Assembly (NCBI GenBank): GCA_000961655.1
Contig: LADR01000021.1
Coordinates: forward strand, 96,744-160,743
Source of the DNA: Desulfatitalea sp. BRH_c12
Lineage (GTDB): Bacteria > Desulfobacterota > Desulfobacteria > Desulfobacterales > Desulfosarcinaceae
Length of the DNA: 64,000 nt
Direction of reading: 5' to 3'
The stretch's first letter is position 1; every line of letters begins with the position of its first letter. Under the pieces are notes generated by a model that was not told where the DNA came from, did not search any database, and saw only the letters and a program-made list of their open reading frames with translations. A program made the translations under genes and the position numbers. Below, piece after piece: positions 61,917 through 64,000 of this stretch.

Positions 61917-61972
61917 ACCGATACACATGGGTGACAAACCCCCGCCGAAACCGGACGGTGCGGCGCAGATGA
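61917..61972 (+). repeat. Direct repeat, right copy (~57 bp)
   Basis: Same-direction copy of 60658-60715. It lies immediately upstream of the PRPP synthetase start and may supply part of its leader. Confidence 0.75.
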
Positions 61973-61989
61973 CGGATGAGGAGAAACAC

Positions 61990-62895
61990 ATGCGCATGAA
62001 CATTGCGGCGGGACGCGCCAATCCTATACTGGCTGAAGCGATCGCCGCGGCTCTCGACGTTCAACTGACACCCTGCACGATCGAAGATTTTCCGGATGGG
62101 GAAATTCAGGTCTCGGTGGACGATACGCTGAGGGGAAATGATGTTTACCTGATTCAACCTACCAGCCCGCCCGCTTCCAAGCACCTGCTGGAACTTCTGT
62201 TGCTGGCCGATGCCTGCCGCCGGCGCGGTGCCGTCCGCCTCACAGCGGTGGTGCCGTATTTCGGGTATGCTCGCCAGGACCGACGGGTACATGGTAAAGA
62301 AGCCGTGGGTGCGCGCTTGATTGCGGATCTGCTGTACACGCGCTTCGAACGCATCCTGACGGTGGATCTCCACAATCCGGCCATCGAAGGCTTTTTCTCT
62401 GCGCACCTGGAGCATCTCTCGGCCGTTCCGCTGCTGGCCCAGGCTTTGCGCCAGTCGCTTTCAGCGGACAGCATCATTGTCGCCCCCGATCTTGGGGCGG
62501 TAAAGCTCGGCCAGCAGTATGCCGATCTTTTGGACCTGCCTGTCGCGCATATTCAGAAAGTGCGCCTGAGCGGAAGACAAGTCAGTGCGCGTCGCGTGGT
62601 CGGAGACGTACGTAATCGTTCGCCGGTCGTGATCGATGACATGATCAGCACGGGCGGAACGATGGTCTCGGCCGTCGAGGCGCTTTTAGCGCATGGCTGT
62701 CTGCCAGAAATTACTATAGCGGCCACCCACGGACTGATGGTCGGCGATGCCGCGCAGCGCTTTGCGCATCTGCCTTTGCGAAAATTGATCGTAACGGACA
62801 CCCTCGTTCAACCACCCCGGCCATCGCTGCCGGCCGAGACGGTGAGCGTCAGCCATATGGTTGCCGAATTGATCAAAGTACTTTCCACCCCCTGA
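61990..62895 (+). CDS. prs: Ribose-phosphate pyrophosphokinase (PRPP synthetase)
   Basis: About 301 residues from MRMNIAAGRANP (behind GAGGAG; starts at 61969 or 61927 are possible). Recognisable parts: DFPDGEIQVSVDDTLRGNDV, YLIQPTSPPASKHLLELLLL, PYFGYARQDRRVHGKEAVGA, the ribose-phosphate region VIDDMISTGGTMVSAVEALL (PRPP-binding D-D-x-I-x-T-G-G-T), and a C-terminal SVSHMVAELIKVL. It makes PRPP from ribose 5-phosphate and ATP for nucleotide synthesis. It is more divergent than a usual housekeeping Prs (YFGYARQDRRVHG rather than PYARQDRK), so it may be a second copy. Confidence 0.9.
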   Translation: MRMNIAAGRANPILAEAIAAALDVQLTPCTIEDFPDGEIQVSVDDTLRGNDVYLIQPTSPPASKHLLELLLLADACRRRGAVRLTAVVPYFGYARQDRRVHGKEAVGARLIADLLYTRFERILTVDLHNPAIEGFFSAHLEHLSAVPLLAQALRQSLSADSIIVAPDLGAVKLGQQYADLLDLPVAHIQKVRLSGRQVSARRVVGDVRNRSPVVIDDMISTGGTMVSAVEALLAHGCLPEITIAATHGLMVGDAAQRFAHLPLRKLIVTDTLVQPPRPSLPAETVSVSHMVAELIKVLSTP

Positions 62896-62994
62896 TCAGG
62901 CTCAAATCTTTCGGACGTGTATCTGAATCCCGCAATTCACTTGTCCGCGATCGCCTGCCGGGCTTATCCGTTTTTCCGCAGCAAATCCATGCAG

Positions 62995-63167
62995 GTAGGG
63001 TGGGCATCGCCCACCATTGTCTTATGTTGATCGCCTCTGTGATTGGCGGTATTCAACGTTTCAGCTCTATGTTCGATCCGGAGTCTATCCGATCGCTTGG
63101 GCGGGATCGGTGCCAGAAGCCGATGATGGTGTTTGCGGGCAATAGTGGTGGGCAATGCCCACCCTAC
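62995..63167. mobile_element. REPIN copy 3
   Basis: 173 bp with GTAG at the left and CTAC at the right. The interior is nearly identical to copies 4 and 5. Confidence 0.85.
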
Positions 63168-63170
63168 AAC

Positions 63171-63470
63171 TGATCAGGCTCAAATCTTTCGGCGGGTATT
63201 GGAATTTCGCAATTCACTTGTCCAAGCCCATTCGGGCGCGATCGCCTGCCGGGCCTATCCGTTTTCCCGCAGCAAATCCAGCGCCGCACGGCAGCAGGTA
63301 GGGTGGGCATCGCCCACCATTGTCTTATGTTGATCGCCTCTGTGATTGGCGGTATTCAACGTTTCAGCTCTATGTTCGATCCGGAGTCTATCCGATCGCT
63401 TGGGCGGGATCGGTGCCAGAAGCCGATGATGGTGTTTGCGGGCAATAGTGGTGGGCAATGCCCACCCTAA
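63171..63470. repeat. Tandemly repeated unit: peptidase 3' end plus REPIN
   Basis: The ~300-bp unit begins TGATCAGGCTCAAATCTTTC, contains the last ~13 codons of the M20 peptidase gene (minus strand, CRAALDLLRENG) and ends with a REPIN. A degenerate unit precedes it (about 62894-63167), a longer one follows (63474-63971), and a new one starts at 63975. Confidence 0.8.
63298..63470. mobile_element. REPIN copy 4
   Basis: Same as copy 3 but with the right terminal tetranucleotide changed to CTAA. Confidence 0.85.
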
Positions 63471-63557
63471 AACTGACTAGGCTCAAATCTTTCGGCGGGT
63501 ATTGGAATTTCGCAATTCACTTGTCCAAGCCCATTCGGGCGCGATCGCCTGCCGGGC

Positions 63558-63797
63558 CTACCCGTTTTCCCGCAGCAAATCCAGCGCCGCACGGCAGTAA
63601 ATTTCCACACCGGTTAGCAGAATATCTTCGGAAAAATCGAAGAATGGGCTATGCAACGGCGCGACATTCGGGCGCCCCGCGCCAAGAAAAATAAAACAGC
63701 CTGGCGTGCGCTGTAGATAGAAGGCAAAATCTTCGCCACCCATGGTCTGTTCCGGAATCAGCACGGATTCGTGACCGACGGCGGCCGCAGCCCAGCA
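63558..63797 (-). pseudogene. C-terminal fragment of an M20 peptidase/amidohydrolase
   Basis: Reading leftward from the REPIN boundary: VGHESVLIPEQTMGGEDFAF, YLQRTPGCFIFLGAGRPN, then LHSPFFDFSEDILLTGVEIY and CRAALDLLRENG at the stop. This is the end of an M20D aminoacylase/hippurate hydrolase-type enzyme, including the conserved MGGEDF with its metal-ligand Glu. The 5' part is replaced by REPIN copy 5, so this copy cannot be expressed as such. A full copy may lie beyond the window. Confidence 0.75.
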
Positions 63798-63798
63798 G

Positions 63799-63971
63799 GT
63801 AGGGTGGGCATCGCCCACCATTGTCTTATGTTGATCGCCTCTGTGATTGGCGGTATTCAACGTTTCATCGCTATGTTCGATCCGGAGTCTATCCGATCGC
63901 TTGGGCGGGATCGGTGCCAGAAGCCGATGATGGTGTTTGCGGGCAATAGTGGTGGGCAATGCCCACCCTAC
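63799..63971. mobile_element. REPIN copy 5, inserted at the peptidase fragment
   Basis: 173 bp, GTAG to CTAC. It abuts the peptidase fragment at 63797 and is followed by the start of another tandem unit (TGATCAGGCTCAAATCTTTC) that runs off the window. Confidence 0.85.
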
Positions 63972-64000
63972 AACTGATCAGGCTCAAATCTTTCGGCGGG

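Noticed and set aside
62894..64000. Regular ~300-bp repeats as CRISPR or phage direct repeats
   Set aside because: Units contain a peptidase gene end and a REPIN, and the repeat length and content do not fit CRISPR.

Overview
The window looks like a chromosomal segment of a strictly or mostly anaerobic Desulfobacterota bacterium, probably close to the Desulfobacterales/Desulfosarcina group. This rests on a cyclohexanecarboxylate-CoA degradation operon, a DUF3786 fragment, many PAS/GAF hybrid histidine kinases, a PEP-CTERM protein and -24/-12 type promoters. No rRNA or tRNA gene is present, so the placement is inference.

Layout. 1-5.05 kb is a decayed accessory region: a 3' tmRNA tail that looks like an attachment site, a TetR/methyltransferase pair with a clear operator, a wrecked large serine recombinase with its partner gene, an IS3-type remnant and a broken AbiEii-like gene. 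5.5-14.4 kb holds mixed single genes: DUF533 and ChaN-like genes (both apparently frameshifted at G tracts), a YpfJ-type metallopeptidase, a PAP2 phosphatase, a large collagen-like/beta-propeller lipoprotein, a flavocytochrome b2-like enzyme and a YciI protein. 14.5-19.9 kb is a minus-strand operon for cyclohexanecarboxylate (IclR regulator, BadH, AliA, acyl-CoA dehydrogenase, BadI) headed by a perfect 10-9-10 operator. 19.9-33.5 kb is a signalling block: one truncated and three full hybrid kinases with C-terminal NarL-like receivers, a CheB-type methylesterase, an ArsR/SRPBCC pair and a lipoprotein binding protein paired with a kinase. 33.6-36.8 kb holds ZupT and a large catalase.

37-57 kb is the most interesting part. 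Five intergenic regions carry the same arrangement: two 14-bp near-palindromes of consensus GGTCATATATGACC placed exactly 17 bp apart, then about 95-103 bp further down a -24/-12-like element (C/T)GGCA(T/C)GAA-N2-TTG. They precede groEL, a DUF883/YqjE-like small-protein operon, an lmo0937/BON pair, a CheB-CheR-PAS / histidine kinase / sigma-54 activator operon, and a DUF2959-like lipoprotein followed by an ABM protein and a glycosyltransferase/GH130 cluster. I propose an undescribed sigma-54-dependent envelope/protein stress regulon controlled by the activator at 47.85-49.33 kb, which would also activate its own operon.

57-64 kb contains a PHB-depolymerase-like esterase with a CopG-type regulator, a J-domain protein, a small heat-shock protein, a PRPP synthetase, and much repeat DNA: a 253-bp hairpin MITE-like element with a 7-bp target duplication, and five copies (one at 29.6 kb) of a ~172-bp REPIN with GTAG-tagged palindromic ends. 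The last 1.1 kb is a tandem amplification of REPIN plus the 3' end of an M20 peptidase gene.
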